From the NCBI GenBank assembly GCA_028751875.1, contig CM054145.1:42573670-42637669 (forward strand): 64,000 bases of DNA, read 5' to 3'. Made by a program: the position numbers and the translations under genes. Of the stretch, positions 36,949 through 51,676 are shown piece by piece. Position 1 is the first letter of the stretch. The number at the start of each line of letters is the position of its first letter. This DNA comes from Rapana venosa (Eukaryota; Mollusca; Gastropoda; Neogastropoda; Muricidae). The notes beneath the pieces are model-generated. The model had not been told where the DNA came from. It made no database searches and saw only the letters and a list, made by a program, of their open reading frames with translations.

Positions 36949-37106
36949 GGGGGGGGGTGGGGGCGGGGGCGGGGGGGGGGGGGGGGGGGGGGGGGGGTGG
37001 GGGGGGGGGGGGGGGGGGGTGGGGGGGGGGCTGGTGCCCCCCAACCCACCCCCGGGGTGGTGGGGGGGGGGGCACCCCCCCCCCCCCACAGGGCGCGGGG
37101 GGGGGT

Positions 37107-37137
<31 letters not shown>

Positions 37138-38053
37138 GGGGGGGGGGGGGGGGGGGGGGGGGGGGCGGGGGGGCGCGGGGGGGGGGGGTGGCGCGGCGGG
37201 GGGGGGGGGGGGGGCGGGGGGGTGGGCTGTGGGTGGTTGGCGTGGTTTTTTATTGTTGTTTTTTTTTATTTTTTTTTTTTTTTTTTATTTTTTTTTTTTT
37301 TTTTTTTTTTCATTATGTTTTTTTTTTATTTTGTTCTTTTTTTTTTTTTTTTTTTTTTGTTTTTATGTTTTATTTGATTTTTTTTTCTTTTTTTTTTTTT
37401 TTTTTTTTATGTTTCTTTCATAGATAAGAAAACGACAGAGGCTGGGAGGAAGGAGGTTTGGAGGTAGAGAGAACTACATGAGAAAGCCGATAGTTGCTAA
37501 AAAAACCGCGGACACAGGGCTGACATAAACCAATACAAAAACTCTTCAGCCAATCTGCGCCCAGGGTTTATTTATATTTTTTAGGCAGCACAGACCACAG
37601 CATAAAATATACTTCTGCTTGGTAGTGGAGATCATTCTGAAAAACAGCATTGCACAAGAGAGACTTGAGAGATCGACACATATTCCGAACTTTTCCGTTT
37701 TGTTCTTCTTCAACTGATCAAGATGTTTTGCTGCTTCAAGGAGAAAGTAAGTGTGATTTTTTAAGGTCTATATCTTAATATTCTTTGATTAAAATAAATA
37801 AAAAGGCAGAGTCTTCAGATTTGAAATAGATTGTTTTTAAAAACGTTGCTCATTGTAAAAAGGGGATGGCCAGTTTGATCCATTATGTGTTTCACTGTCT
37901 CTAGGCTGAAGGTAGTTTGTAATTTTGATGGTTAACTGCTATGCAACAGAAGAATTTTATGATGTAAGCATCGGCAGAATTTTATGAGCTTTCCCTGGCC
38001 AAATAAACAAATTTAGTATGGGCTTAAAAACTTCCTCTCTCTCTCTCTTCTCT

Positions 38054-38114
<61 letters not shown>

Positions 38115-38313
38115 CTTCATTGTTGGAAGAATTGAAAAGAACAGGCCATTTTACTGAAGATATTCTAAGTTATTTGGTTCAGGTTGGAACTTTTTTTTTA
38201 TAACTTTATTTGATTCGTTAAATAAACAATCAAGGAGGAAACATAGACATAGTCTAACTAGAGATTGAGTCTTTGGATTTTTTTTTAATCCACCTTGGGC
38301 TAAGCCTTGTGCA

Positions 38314-38378
<65 letters not shown>

Positions 38379-41300
38379 GTGTGTGCGTGTGTGTGTGTGA
38401 ATGAGAGAGAGACACAGAAGAAGACCGAAGACAATCAGGACAGACACGACACAGGACAGACAGAGACCCTTTTGGGTGATTTGAGGTAAAACATTTTATA
38501 AATGTATGTCCCACTTTCGTTCATTTACCACGCTTGTTGGTTTGCTCCGTACATTAACCAGCTTCGCCGTGCTGATCCAGTCCCTTACTCATCTTTACCT
38601 CGCGCGCTCGACTGCCTCGCCCACCCCAACACCTTCCCCGAAGCCCGCCGCCCCACCGATTCGTCGGGCTCATAAAACTCCTCCCAAGGATGCGCACCGC
38701 CCCCCCCCCCCCCGTCCTTATCACTGCTCCCCGCCCGCCGCCCGAATGTTGTTTTGTGTTGTGGATAGATTTGGATTGTGGGTGACGGAGACTGTCGGCA
38801 ATGACCTGCCCTCCTCTACGTTTAGGCCTATGACGGTTCTTCACCAGTTACATTCCCACGGTCTTTGAGGTGGAGGCCAAGACCGTGTACTAAAAAGATA
38901 AAGAGGTGGGTGGATTCTCTTGGACAATTGCAGTTCCAGCTAGTTTCTTGTTCCGGCCATTGTTAGGTTGTCTAGAAATGGAAATTGACACGGGAGGGGC
39001 TTACAGACGTATAGTGTTACAGTGCAGCGATACAGACGAGGTGGGTGTATCTTCGTGGGTTCGAACTGCAGTTCTTAGTCAGTTCTTCTCTGCCATTTTT
39101 GTGTTGTCTAGATGTAAAATGACAAAGTGAGGGGGATTCTATAGTACTTGACTGACTTAATTGGAACAACTTGTCCCTTTAACTCCTTGAAGTGTTATCG
39201 CCTGTTGGGGCACTTCATTGATTGGTTTTTTTGTTTTTTAGGCTGGAGTGCTAGGTAGGGTCAATGTTGGCGGAGCCCTGCCTCTATCCAGGCGCGAGAT
39301 TGTATGCTAGGTATGTTTAGTTGCATCCACTAAGATGGCTTCATACTGGCCTTCCCTTAGGAAAGATGGATAAAGAGTTTTTCAAGGTGCTTACAGTTGA
39401 TCGCTCGAAGTCAGAAGTGTTTGTTGTAGACGAGATTGAGTCTCATCGAGACTGGTATAGGGGAAAATATTGGTACCCACTGGGTAAAACAATCCCTCAG
39501 GTGCAGGGGACTACTTCGTCAAAGAGTGAAACTCGAGCCCATGGCCTCCTGATTTACCTCAAATCATGAATATACGCTCTAAGCCATTGGTGATATCCCG
39601 CTTCAGGTTGTGTCTCTCGTGTAACAGTAACCAGACAATAAGAAAACTGTCAGTAAATGACTGTATGAATCTCTGTAAGACTTAACAGCTGATGTAGCCA
39701 TAGAGACGCTATGGTCATTGAGTAAAACAAAACGTAAAGCAAACAAACAAACTTGCTGCTGTAATAACTTTCCTTTTTGTATAAAGGACAGTTATCTGGC
39801 GTGAACTTTCTGATCAGGTAAGGATTGTATGATAGACGCAGTAAATAAATTAAGGTAGTAGAAAACGACCTGGCATCAGGAAACAAAATCCCAAATACAT
39901 AGGTCAAACAAATAAGCACACCCATAGCAAACACACCAAACAAATGTGTAACTTTTATTTGGCTCCGACGAAAAGTTAATCAAATAACATCGCGGTATAG
40001 CCGGTTATCATTATTTAGTATTGTCCAATTCTCTCGTCGGTCTTCAGGTAAAGCCTGGTGATGTATGACACAGCTGGACAAGAAGACTACGATCGTCTTC
40101 GACCATTTTCCTACGACTCGACGACGGGGATGTGATAAGTCATCTGCGTTTTCCCTGGACAGTGTTCCAGACAGTTTGGACAACGTTCTGCTGAACTGGC
40201 TGCCCGAAACCCGCTACTTGACGGCGCGGCGACCGTTCCTGTTCTCCTCGTCGGCGGCAAGAAAGGACTTTGGTGCAGACGCGAACACTGCAATTTTGCT
40301 CCAGACCAAGATGGTACATCATTGAGCTTGAAAAAGAGGAACGCGAGAAAAGTCGACCGTGAGGTAAGATGATGGAACAGGCAGTGGGCTAGACAAAATG
40401 GAGGGGTGTGGGTTAGCTTTGATGTCGGCCAAAAAGAGGTGAAGGCCGATAGGCTGTGTGTGTGAAGCGTGAGATCGTGCTGGAATGGAGCTCCAAATGA
40501 AGAAACGCCGATTCTGTCTTTCGGGTGATAAAACGATCGTGGAACGATTGACAAAAGTCAATAGATGTCACACGCTACAAATCTTAGTAACACGCAAATG
40601 AAATTATGTGAAGAGTTTATTGATGGACACGCAAACTTAACGGCCACCTGAACAAGAGTGAGATGACTTACCGGTTGTCCAGAATCACCGCTAAAATGTT
40701 CTTTTAAATTCTAGTGTGTTCTACTGAATGTGTACGCCAATAACTGCTAATGACATGAGGTCTGTCACTGTCCACTCTGATGTGACGTTGCCAAACCTAT
40801 GTTTGTGGAACAATGAACACCAGGGGTCCGAAGAGATTAAAGGATGTTACTCCTAAATCACGCGTCCACGCACCTCAGAAAAGGTTGTCCTGGTATGGGC
40901 ATTGTAGTAAGTTTTTTCTACAGCTCGAACTCGCGGAAACATACAAGTTTGAAGAGAGCGGATGGGAAGGGGATGGGGGTGTAGAGGAACATCGGTAAGG
41001 AATGTGAGGGGCTATATGTTCGAATGAATACAAAAAAAGGTCCGCACATATGTCAACGTCTTCCTAATAGGATAACCTCAAATTTAACACATAATATCAC
41101 ACTCCGATCAATAGTAAATCAACAACATAAAGAATACCCAATGACTTCATCCCACTTTGTCATATACAAAACCACAACTACACTCCAACTAACAAAATCA
41201 ATAACCCTCCACACCCCCACCACCCTGTGTAGAATCTGTCTAATACCCTTATCCCCAATCCAACCATTTCTCATCCTTAACAACTACACTGCATCTTTCT

Positions 41301-42511
41301 CCCCCCCCACCCTTGAGAAAACACAATGTACGTATCTCTACTTAAATAACCCCTTTCACCTCCAACATTCCTATAACTATAGATCGTCTCGTACAGCTAT
41401 CTCCCATTAATACTACCACCCTAATAAAATCCAATCAACAAAAAAAATCATAAAATAAAACCATACCCCATTCATAATACACCCCCCCACCACTGTACCC
41501 TATCAATTACACCTTACAAAATCCTCCTCACATGACCCATTCCCTTCTCTCTCTCTCTCTCTCTTATCCTGTGTCCTTGATCTCTTATCTTATTCTCCCA
41601 AATTCATATCCCTATAACCTAAAATTTACATTATACAAACTAATACACCCACCACTGACTACACTACAAAACATAATCATTCCATTACCAACCAAAATTA
41701 CCCCAAACACATCCCCCCTCCCTTAACACAAACGTAATAACAACCTAATACCTATGAATAAGGTATATCTTCTCCAAACAATATTTCATATACTACTTAT
41801 ATTCACCTAATCATGCCAACATAAAACCCAAACTTCACTGCTATATTAGTGTTAGTATTTTTATTAATAATTATGTCTTTTCATGCAACATTGTTAATCT
41901 TGATTGAAATACAAAAGTGTTTCAACTGCACAAAACACATACACAATAACCTTCTTCTGATGCCCATTTATATAAATCATACTCTGAACGGAAATTCAAC
42001 GCCATGTTTGTTCAGCTAGTCATCGCAAATTCCCATTTACTGTCATAGTAAACGTACATTCAATCCCCCGCAATGATCACTCACAATTCGAGTACAGAGT
42101 CAGATCTGTCTTGGTTCTTCTTTGTTGCAGCTACATTTCACATGGCCAGAAACGATCAATCGTATTGTTAATTATGTTTTATGGATCCTTGCCCCCCGAG
42201 GAAAATCCACCATGAAGTAAACTTGAACTGGTACAAATAATGATGAGCCCTGAACCTCCAAAGTCACACCCCCATCGCTGTCGTGTGTCGTGTCGTTGTG
42301 CACGGAGGTGTTGAAGGGAAGGGAGTGGATGACGTGTGGTGGTATGGTGTGGCTCGGTGCGCGGAGCGCGCGACTCGCGATGTCGCGTTGTGGTGTGTGT
42401 AAATGTGATTGTGTGATTACATGTTAATTTATGGTGTATTTTAACATAAAAGTTTTCACCACACCACACCACAGACACGCGCCGCGCGCGCGCGCGCGCG
42501 CACGCACGCAA

Positions 42512-42567
<56 letters not shown>

Positions 42568-45190
42568 ACACACACACACCTCCTCTCGTTCCGAAGAGTG
42601 ATTTTTCTCTGGAGTTAATACCAGCGCTGACTCCACTCCCAAAAAGTCCTTAGGTTGAGAATATAAACCGAGATCCCCGTGTGCGATCGCCGCAGAACAT
42701 CTTGCGCACACGTTTAAAACACGATCCGCATCTTTCACGGGAGAGTGAGTAGGCCATTGTGTGCCGGTGGGGATACGGATGACTCAAAAGCGCATACACA
42801 CAGGGACGCATGTAAAACAGCAACATCAGTGCTTTATTACAACTTACTCTATTAATTAAATCTATTGACTTATATATATATATATTTTTTTTTATTTATA
42901 TATATATATATATATATATTATAAATATATTTTTATATATATACAAAATACACAGTAATGATTGTTGATGAATATTTTGTTTTGAGTGGGTTAAGACCAC
43001 CAACGACTATTTAAATGAAAATTTGATGATCAGTGGTTCCACATGGAACACACCCACCCAGAACGCAAGAGGTGCAGGGAATTGATCCCCAGCGGTTTAA
43101 AGTCTTTTGGAGGAGCAATAAACTGTGGTTCCTGGGTATACAAACACACTAAGTGCACGTAAATGAACCACGGCAACAGAAAGCAAGAGTGGCAGGCACA
43201 GTACCCAGCTGTTTTAAGTCTTTCAGATGGAGACAAAAAACTGTGGTCCTGGGTGCCGACAAACTAAGTGCCAACAAAATGAACCCACTGAGAACAAGAA
43301 AGTTGTCCTAGCCAAAATTCTGTAGAAACCCCCCCCACTCTGAGATAGGGTTAACAAAATACACATGCTTATTGTATACCACCAAATACACATGCATATT
43401 GTATACCAACCAATACATATGGTCCGGGAAAGGGGAACTATTTAAGGGGGGTTCACCAACAAAAATGGACACTGGTGACGCAAAAGGCTCCTCTTTTTTG
43501 AGGTGTAACTAACAGAACCCAAAAGAAACACGAAAAGAAAAATAGTGTAAGTTAGTGTAACTCAAAAGAAAATGTACTGATAAATGCTTTCATCAGCTCT
43601 TACTTATCATCCTTTTTTACCATCAGGGGAGAAAGAGCTTAGGTTTCTGGCAAGGATTGGAGAGGAGCCTTCCGCTGGGTGGGGTGTTGGTGGGTCTTCG
43701 GATTTCGTTCACACCGGGATCCGGTCTTCTTGTCTTACTCTTGCCTTGTACCCTGATATCTTTTGGTGTACACTTTATGCAAACTCCGGGTGGGGGGCTC
43801 ATTCCTTGTCAGATGTCCTAACCACTTGATTTGTTGGCCCTTCTGAATGTAAGTTGGAGAAGGTGTTGTTCCCACTATTTCTCTGATCCATGGTGTTTAG
43901 GATCATGACCCGGTTGGTCTTATTGACGGCTCTCTCCTCAGACATCAGGTCCTCCCTTGAAGATTCGGGGACCGGTCAGTATGAATTGGCGTAGCCCACC
44001 TGCTGAACTTAGGTAGAGAACTGCCGAATTGTCTTGACCATGAGTCAGAATTTGGAAAATTATGTGTTTTAGATAATTGCTCTTTTCTATAACTCTCTTT
44101 GTGTTTGCTTTAGTCTGTTCCTTCTGTCACCCCCTCCTTGTCTATTTTCTGCCTTCTTGGTCCATCGCCTGCTTTGTACTGGAAAGAACTTGTTTTTTAA
44201 TAGTCAGTTGTGCTGGCCCGGATTGTCCGGCGGCTAAACGGCAAGGGTGACGCATTTTCACTCATGTAACAGACACAATAGGCTAGTTGTGTCTGAGCGT
44301 TAAGATGAAGAAGAATTTTCGCTCATGTAACGGACAACAAAAGTTTGCTGGTCTGAGTGTTCGACGACGACGATGAAGAAAGACATCGTAGGTCTCAAGG
44401 GGTTATCTTGGCGTTCCAGAAGTTTTGGTCAAGGGTCCATGTCTGTCATGTTAGGTCAAGGTGGGGTATGAAGGTAGAGTTCAGTGTGTTTGGACTTTGG
44501 TTCAATGGGATGTTGGGGATATTTGAGGAGTTGGGGCGAAGCTGGTAGCCAACGCTGTTGGCCTTCGGTACTTTTCGTCCTCAATCTCTTTGTGAGACCC
44601 TCATCTTCGAGGGAAAGAAATACTGCCAGGTACCTCGAACTCACTGACTCCTTTCAGCAGCGTCTGTATGCTGATTTGAGGTTGCCAGGTGAGTTTTGAG
44701 TAAGAGGCTATTCTCTTTCACAAAACAAGTAGTCTGTATTTTGTGGATGCCTTATTCGGGTTCGGTATGAATTTAAGAGTCATAATTTTTATGGTAAGGT
44801 AAAGGAGATCCCATAACCTATAAGGTCGTAGGGGGCCAGGCGTCAGAGACCCCACCTTCTCTAGGGCCAGCATTTTGAGGCCGGGCCCATCTCCTCTCCT
44901 GGCTGCTTTTACCTTTCCTGACTCTGAAGAGGGCAGCGTACCCGCTGGGGGAACTGTACTTGAGCCAAGGCGCACAAATGGTCACCCATCCAACTGGTTA
45001 TCCACGCTCGACGCTGCTTAACTTGGCTTGGGGGATAAGCGAGTGCTACCGACCATGAAGCTATCCCGTCCCCCTTTTTATGGGAAAACCTCGAAAAAGT
45101 GCGGAAATCCTTAAAGCAGGTGTGTAGCCTCCAACACACCCTAACATTGTGTTTTATAGGTGGTGTGCGGCCTCGGTACACACTTCCGCC
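34631..45190. repeat. Second copy of exact 10,560-bp duplication
   Basis: Identical to 18247-28806. Identity starts at GAACATTGCG (34631) and stops after CACTTCCGCC (45190), where T in the first copy becomes G. Contains the same filler (34784-37419), the same broken Rho copy (37723-40528) and the same repeats. Confidence 0.93.
37723..40528 (+). pseudogene. Second exact instance of the noisy Rho gene 2 copy
   Basis: Base-for-base the same as 21339-24144; every interruption is shared. Not counted as a gene. Confidence 0.75.
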
Positions 45191-45760
45191 GGGAAGAACC
45201 GGTGCCCTGTGGCTTTGGTTGGTTTTGGGGACGTGCTTTTCATGAGGAAATTTTGACTGTATTGAAAACCCAAATGGATTTTTTGGGGAAAGGCAAGTAA
45301 GCGATTTTTACTTTAATTTAAGCAGTAAAAATTTGGTAAGACTATTTTTGAAGGGAACAGATGAAAATTTTGTTTGTACACCAAGTACACAACGTACAGA
45401 TCAAAAATTTGTCTTTTCCCATGTTTTGGGTGCCTTGACGGACATTGTAAGTTTTGTTGTAAAATTTTTCTTTTCTTAAACAAGAAGGTAATGTATTCAA
45501 TGCACTTATGGAAACATCGTTAAATTCTTGGGCCGTACGTACCCCAACGCAGGGCCCAAAAAATTACAAAGAGGTATTTTAAAGAATTAAATAATTTTTA
45601 AATAAAACAAAACTGTAATTAGGGGTAAAACTGTAAATGTATTAAATTTGTTCATGTACATGCAAAAAAAATTTAAATTAAAAAAAAGTCATTGCTTTCC
45701 CAAAAAATGTAAAAGGGTGTAAAACCCCCCAGGTATACTATTACAATTAGAAAAATTGGG
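45191..45760. other. Third, differently noisy version of 17652-18246
   Basis: Follows the same landmarks (GGAAATTT..GACTGTAT, TTTACTTTAATTTAAG, TGTATTAAATTTGTTC) but with deletions and homopolymer stretching of a different type from the duplicated copies. Confidence 0.7.
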
Positions 45761-46699
45761 GTTAGGGGGGACAAACATCAGGGCCCCCCTTGGACCCCCG
45801 TGAAAAGGAGGGGGTTTTGGGGGCCCGACGGGGAAGGCCACAACCGTCAGAACATGGACAACCCCCAACATTGAGCCACCCACAAGGGAGGCCCAAAAGA
45901 ATCTAAAATGCAAAAACGGAAACCGCAAGCAGAAAAAACCAAAATCATCCCCAACAATCAGACGCCGGGGTCAGTTTTAAAAAAAAGCACCCCAAAACGG
46001 GGGCCCACCGAAAATTCCCAAAGGGGAGCCACAAGTGGCTGACCCCTTAAGCCATGAAAAGCACCAGCCCACCAACCCCAAAAAAACCCGACAAAAACCC
46101 CAAAGCCCAGACCAGCTAGAACTTGACTCCGAAACCCCAATAGTTACCCCCCCAAATTTAAACAAAAAAATAAACGATCACCCCAACATTTCCCTCAACA
46201 CCCCAGCAACCACTCCCGGAGAGGAAAAACCTTAGACTAAGACATAAAACGCAGAGGAATTAAAAATAAAAACACAGAGTTAAAGCAGCCCCCACTACCA
46301 AACCTGACTTTGTTGCGGGACCGAATCCAAATCGACAACAACTTTAAAAAACAGCGAAGTTTTTTCCAATAACTATGTAGTATATAAAAACAGAGGCATT
46401 AGGGGGGGGGGTTTTCATACTAACAAAGGAACTTTTTTCAACAGAAAAAAAAAGAAAAACACCCAAACTGCAAACAACGGGTTTGGTAAAACTCCACAAA
46501 GCAAAAGACCTTTTAAATAGGGTCCCTTTTACACACCCATAAAACCCAAAGGACATGAAAACTAGAAAAGCATAGGAAGCTTAGACCAGGAAACGGACAA
46601 ACCCTCCACAGGGGACTTCCCAACTGTCCCGCGTAGACTGGGCCCAAAAACCCGTACCACCCGGGTCACCCCGGAAACCATTCAGCAACAGCTAGCAGA
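45761..46699. other. Low-quality sequence, possible LINE 5' part
   Basis: Homopolymer-rich and frame-broken. No motif firmly recognised. Confidence 0.35.
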
Positions 46700-48750
46700 A
46701 GTCACCGCCGAAGAGGTTTTACACAATCCACAGAGAAACACTAGAGAAAAGAACCTAAAAGTTTTTGTTTTTACCCAACCCCCATCATCAATCCCCTCTC
46801 GGGCCCCGGGGGTATCCACCATGACCAGTTGAACAACATCACCAAAAAAACCCCCACACAAAAAAGGCAAGAAGGAAATCACAAATTTTCAAGAGCAAAT
46901 GGGCAGGCTTTTGAGAAGATTAAAACCAAAAGACACAAATTGTAACAAACCCCAACAAGGGGGCACGCCAACAACTATGGGCACCCCTTAAAAGGAAAAT
47001 AACAAGAAATAAACCTCATCCCATCCAAAAATGAAACCAAAAACAACAGCACACCATGGATAACAAAGATATAAAACGCATGCTGAATAAACAGGATCAA
47101 AAACCCGCCAAGAAGCAAACAACTGGGACAACTACAAAAACTACCCAAAAAAAATGCAAACGAAAAACGCAAAGCGAATGGGACCAATCCACGACAATTA
47201 CTACAAGGCTACAAGCAAACAACAACAAACCCTTCTGGCGATTTTATAAAGAACAAAAGACAGGACAATGTAGGAGTAGCACCCACTGAAGGAAGGAGCA
47301 ACCCTATTTTTAGCGATAGCTTAGGTAAGGCCAAAATATTATTAAAACAATTCCAATCGTTTTCACTCCAGAGGATGGGAACACCACCACCGCCAATGGA
47401 CAATCTACATCACCAACCCATGAGAGCATCACCGTCACAGTAGATGGAGTAGAAAAACTGCTTAAAAACACCGCCCCACCCAAAGCACACGGACCAGATG
47501 CCATCCCCAACATAGTACTAAAAAACTGCGCAGACATATTAGCACCAGCACTAACAACCATCTACCAAAAATCTTTAGACACAGGAATTCTCCGCGGACT
47601 GGAGACAACTAATATATCAGGTATCTTTAAAAAGGGGACAAACACACAGCATCCAACTATAGACCATTTTCACTTACTTCAGTATCTGAAAGATTTTAGA
47701 AAATATAGTATGCCGCCACCTAATGGAACACCTAGAAAGGAATAATATTCTAACACACTTAAACCACGGCTTCCGCTCTGGCTACTCCTGTGAGTCCCAA
47801 CTCCTGACCACCACCCGGGACTTCCTATCATCATTAGACAAGGGAGAACAAGTAGATGTAGCAATCTTAGACTTTAGCAAGGCCTTGATACAGTCCCCCA
47901 CAGGAAACTACTATATAAGTTAGAAAAATATGGCAAGTAGGAGAATTTACACCCGGGTGAAAACTTCCCAACCCCAGAACAATGAGAAGTGTTAGAAGGA
48001 GAAACATCAAAGAAGTTAGAGTAGAGTCAGGAGTACCAAAGGAACTGTGTTAGGCCCCATACTCTTTCCCATGCCACATTAATGACCTACCAACATCAGT
48101 CGCATCCCAAGTAAGACTTTTTGCAGATGGACTGTCTTTTATATAGAGAAATAGGCACCTTCGATGACCCCCATCACCCTTCAGAAAGACCTCAAGAAAT
48201 TAGAAACCGGGCAGAAAATTGGGGGGTGCGTTTTAACGCCAGCAAGTGTTATATTTTAAACATAAAAAAAAAAATCAGACTACTTACCAACTAAAAGTAC
48301 CATCCTCCAGCAAGTGGCATCAACACCATATCTAGGGATCCCCATCTCCCAAAGACTTGAAATGGACCACCCACATAGACAAAAAATTTCCAAAAAAGCA
48401 AGCTCAATGTTAGGATTTTTTACAGCGAAACCCCAAACACTGCCCACAAAAAATGTCGTAATTAGCCAAACTATCACTAGTTAGATCCACATTAGAATAT
48501 GGTGCCACAGTATGGGATAGCCACTGCCAAACAGACATAGATAAGTTGAACTAAACCAGAACAGGGCAGCCAGATTCAAAAAACAAAACTACCATACTAG
48601 AGACCCTGGCTGTGTCACGACCATGCTCCAAGACCTGAAACTGCCAAAATTTAAAAGACCGGAGGCGACAGCTTAGGTTGCCTTTATGTTTTAAAGGGGT
48701 TTTGAGGGACTGTCCCGGCCGGGCCGCCATAAAATTTTTTTTCCCCCCCC
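46700..48750 (+). mobile_element. Jockey/CR1-like LINE reverse transcriptase, frame-broken
   Basis: Pieces of a non-LTR reverse transcriptase are readable in order across frames. These are GPDAIPNIVLKN (about 47500), NHGFRSGYSCESQLL (about 47763-47805), VDVAILDFSKA (about 47852-47885), a broken GVPxGTVLGP (about 48030-48060), the LFAD region (about 48117), RFNASKC (about 48230), YLGIPIS (about 48330), SMLGF (about 48405), LEYGATVWDS (about 48494-48525) and LKxRRRQLRLP (about 48650). Frame changes occur every 50-150 bp, many explained by lost or stretched homopolymers, so intactness cannot be judged. The endonuclease is not recognised. Confidence 0.75.
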
Positions 48751-51224
48751 AAACCCCCAAGGTAACCCTTAAAATTTAAGACTAAAGATTTTTAAAGGCC
48801 CTAAAAAACATAAAAAAGTAAAAAGGACACCCTGCAACAACAACGGGGGCTCACAGCCCCAGACAGCGGGTGAAACCAAAGTACAAGCACCCCCTTCCCC
48901 TTTCTTTTTGCAGCGGTTTTGGGACGGAAAAACCCCCTCAGCGACCGACCGCCAAATTCCCAAGACCTGAGCTCCTTAAAAGGGGGGCCCCTCCCCAAAA
49001 AAGGGAGAAACCAGCATAGGTTCAGAACCCAACCCAGCTTTAAAGTACTAGCAGTTAAGCAAAAACCCCCCAACCCTTTTCCTTTAAAGCCAAAGGGGTT
49101 TACTGCGCTTATTGATCCAGATCCAGACCCGGGATCTTTTTTTTTTCAAACCCACTTTTTACCAGGTTCACTCATACAGTAAAGAAACAAAAAGAAAATA
49201 TAGTACTTACGGGTTTGGGGTTCAAGGGTTCCAAAATTTTCAGTTCAGGGCCCAAAAACCCAGCGTCAAAATTGAAAAAATGTGTTTTTTTAACGGTTTT
49301 GATCATGAGGATGTATCATTTATTTTTTGAAGTTATTTTTAACCATGGTATTTTGGGTTTTCTTTTTTTCACGGGTGGGGGTTTTTTATGTATAATAGAT
49401 TAATATTTAAAATAGTTAAAAACTTTCCTTTTCCATGAAATTTAAATGATTTCATTTTTTTTTCGGGAAAATAATACATTTTTTAATATAGCGCTGAATC
49501 TTTTTAAAACAAAAAAAATTAAAAGGCTTTGAAAACCCCAAATCATTTACATGCAGGGAAATTTTCCTCAAAATAAATAACGATTTAAAAATGCCCCACA
49601 CACCCCCACTCACCACAACACACTCAGTGACACACACAAAACCCCAAAAATTTCACACACACACACACACACCCCCACAAAACAAAAACACAAAACAGCT
49701 TACAATACTTAAAAAATCCCCCACATCTTTTCTTACTTGGTTATTTTTGGGTGGTTGGTTTTAGCCCCTTTTCCCGGATTACGAAAAATTAAATTTATCA
49801 TACAAAGTTGTCTAAATCAAATTTTAAAATTTTTTACAAAATTAAAAATTTTTCCCAATTTTTTCTCGTTTAAAGCTGAAGAAGGGGAATAAAAAAACGG
49901 GATCGCGGGTGGACCCTTTTTTGGCAGGTTTGGCCCGGTGGTACTCAGGCCTCCAACATAGCTTTCCCTTAAATCGGGGGGTCGCGTTTCCCGCCGGGTG
50001 GTTTTTTGGGGGCCGGGTGAAGGGTTTTTTGTCGGGGGATCCCCGGGCCCCAAGGGAAAATGGAAAGGTTTTGGTTAATTGTTTGTACTTTGATGCATGT
50101 TTTTTTTAAATGTGATGATTGGCTTTGGGACTGACTCAGTAGTCTGTGTGAACATGTTTGTGAAAATGTTTGAGCTCTGTGGTGTGTGTGACTTTTGTGT
50201 GTGTTTTGGGTACATGCCCACCAGTATAGGTGTGTTTTTAAATGTATTTTGGGTTGTGGGGGTTTTGGGGTACAAACCCACATGCAAAATGTTAGGGTGG
50301 GGGGTGAGAGAGAGAAGCAACCACATAATGCATGTTGTTTTGCCTCCACATACTATCTCAGATCTGTATAATTTGTATAATTTTTTAATTTTTTTTTTTT
50401 TTTAGTTTTTTTCTTTAAAGCAGTAAAGCTAATTTAGCGGGTATTTTTTGTTGACCGTGGTTTTAAAACATTTTTAAATTGGTTCCCATGATATTTTTTT
50501 TGGGATGTATAAAAATAATTTGATGCAAGCCCCTTTAAATTTGTCTTTGAAAGATATAGCGCTAAAACTTTTCCATTTATTTTTAAAATTTCTATTTATT
50601 TTATCATCATCACATCATCATGAATGCTAAAAATGTGATGATGATGATTAAAACATAGAAAATATGGTTTAAATAGTTTTTTTCCAACACTTTTGCGTTT
50701 TTAAGAACTGCACTTTGCGTATTACTTGAAATTGCCAAATTCCAGATCACAAAAAATTTTCAAATTTTTTTAACTTTTTACACATTTTTTTTAAAGGAAA
50801 AAAATTTTTGTGATTAATTTTGGCCTATATCCTCAATTTTTTATTTGCCCCATCAAAACCCGATGAACCATTTCATTTTTAAAAAAATTGTTATATAAAT
50901 TTAATTTTTCACTTTTCCACATTAAAAAAGGGTTGAAAATTTATGCTTTCCCCTCCCCCTGGGTTATATTTAAATTAAATTTTTCACACCTTTAAAACAG
51001 TTTAAGACATTAAAAAACAAATTTAGGTTTTTTCACTTTTTACCACAGTAAACTTGAGAAGTTTTTTGAACATTTATTAGTAGTAGGGATTATTTAAAAT
51101 TTTTTAATTGGGTTTCCCTGCTGTGTAAGAAAGGGTTTAGTGCCAAACGCTTTGATTTGTCTTTGCAAGATAAAGCGTATATAAATTCCATTTAAAATTT
51201 TTTTTATTAAAATTTTTTTTTTAT
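48751..51224. other. Low-quality AT-rich sequence, repeat fragments only
   Basis: TATAGCGCT-type repeat pieces at about 49480-49620 (+), 50527-50583 (-) and 51140-51195 (-). A CA patch at 49652-49675. The missing 5' exons of WDR3 should lie in or before this stretch but were not found. Confidence 0.45.
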
Positions 51225-51373
51225 TTAACTTTATTGCAACTGGAGCGGTCATTATTATTATATTATTAATTTATTATTATTATTTAACTTTATTGTAACT
51301 GGAGCTGTCATTATTATTATATTATTAATTTATTATTATTATTTAACTTTATTGTAACTGGAGCTGTCATAGA
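51225..51373. repeat. 59-bp tandem repeat, ~2.5 copies
   Basis: Unit contains TTAACTTTATTGTAACTGGA and an ATT-rich spacer; starts at 51225, 51284 and 51343. Confidence 0.85.
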
Positions 51374-51676
51374 CAAAATCAGTATGCTGCACTGAGCCTG
51401 TCATGCAAAATATATAAATTTTTTAAATGACTTCTTGTAAACAAAAAACCTTCTTACAGTCCTGACTGAAAGATACTTTACATAGCTTATAAAAGTTAAA
51501 ACAGACATGATGAGTTTAAAAAGAATATTAAAAAGAAACTGAAGTTGACCTTAGTTGACTTAAGTTAACTTAAAAGTAATATAACACTGAGTAGCTCTAA
51601 AACACATGACTATTATTTGAAATGTATATTTAAATCGTGCTGTTGTTGCATGTTTTCACACAAATCAACATTTCAG

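Noticed and set aside
21339..40528. Two further Rho GTPase genes
   Set aside because: They are the same noisy sequence placed twice, with indels spread evenly over exons and introns of Rho gene 2.
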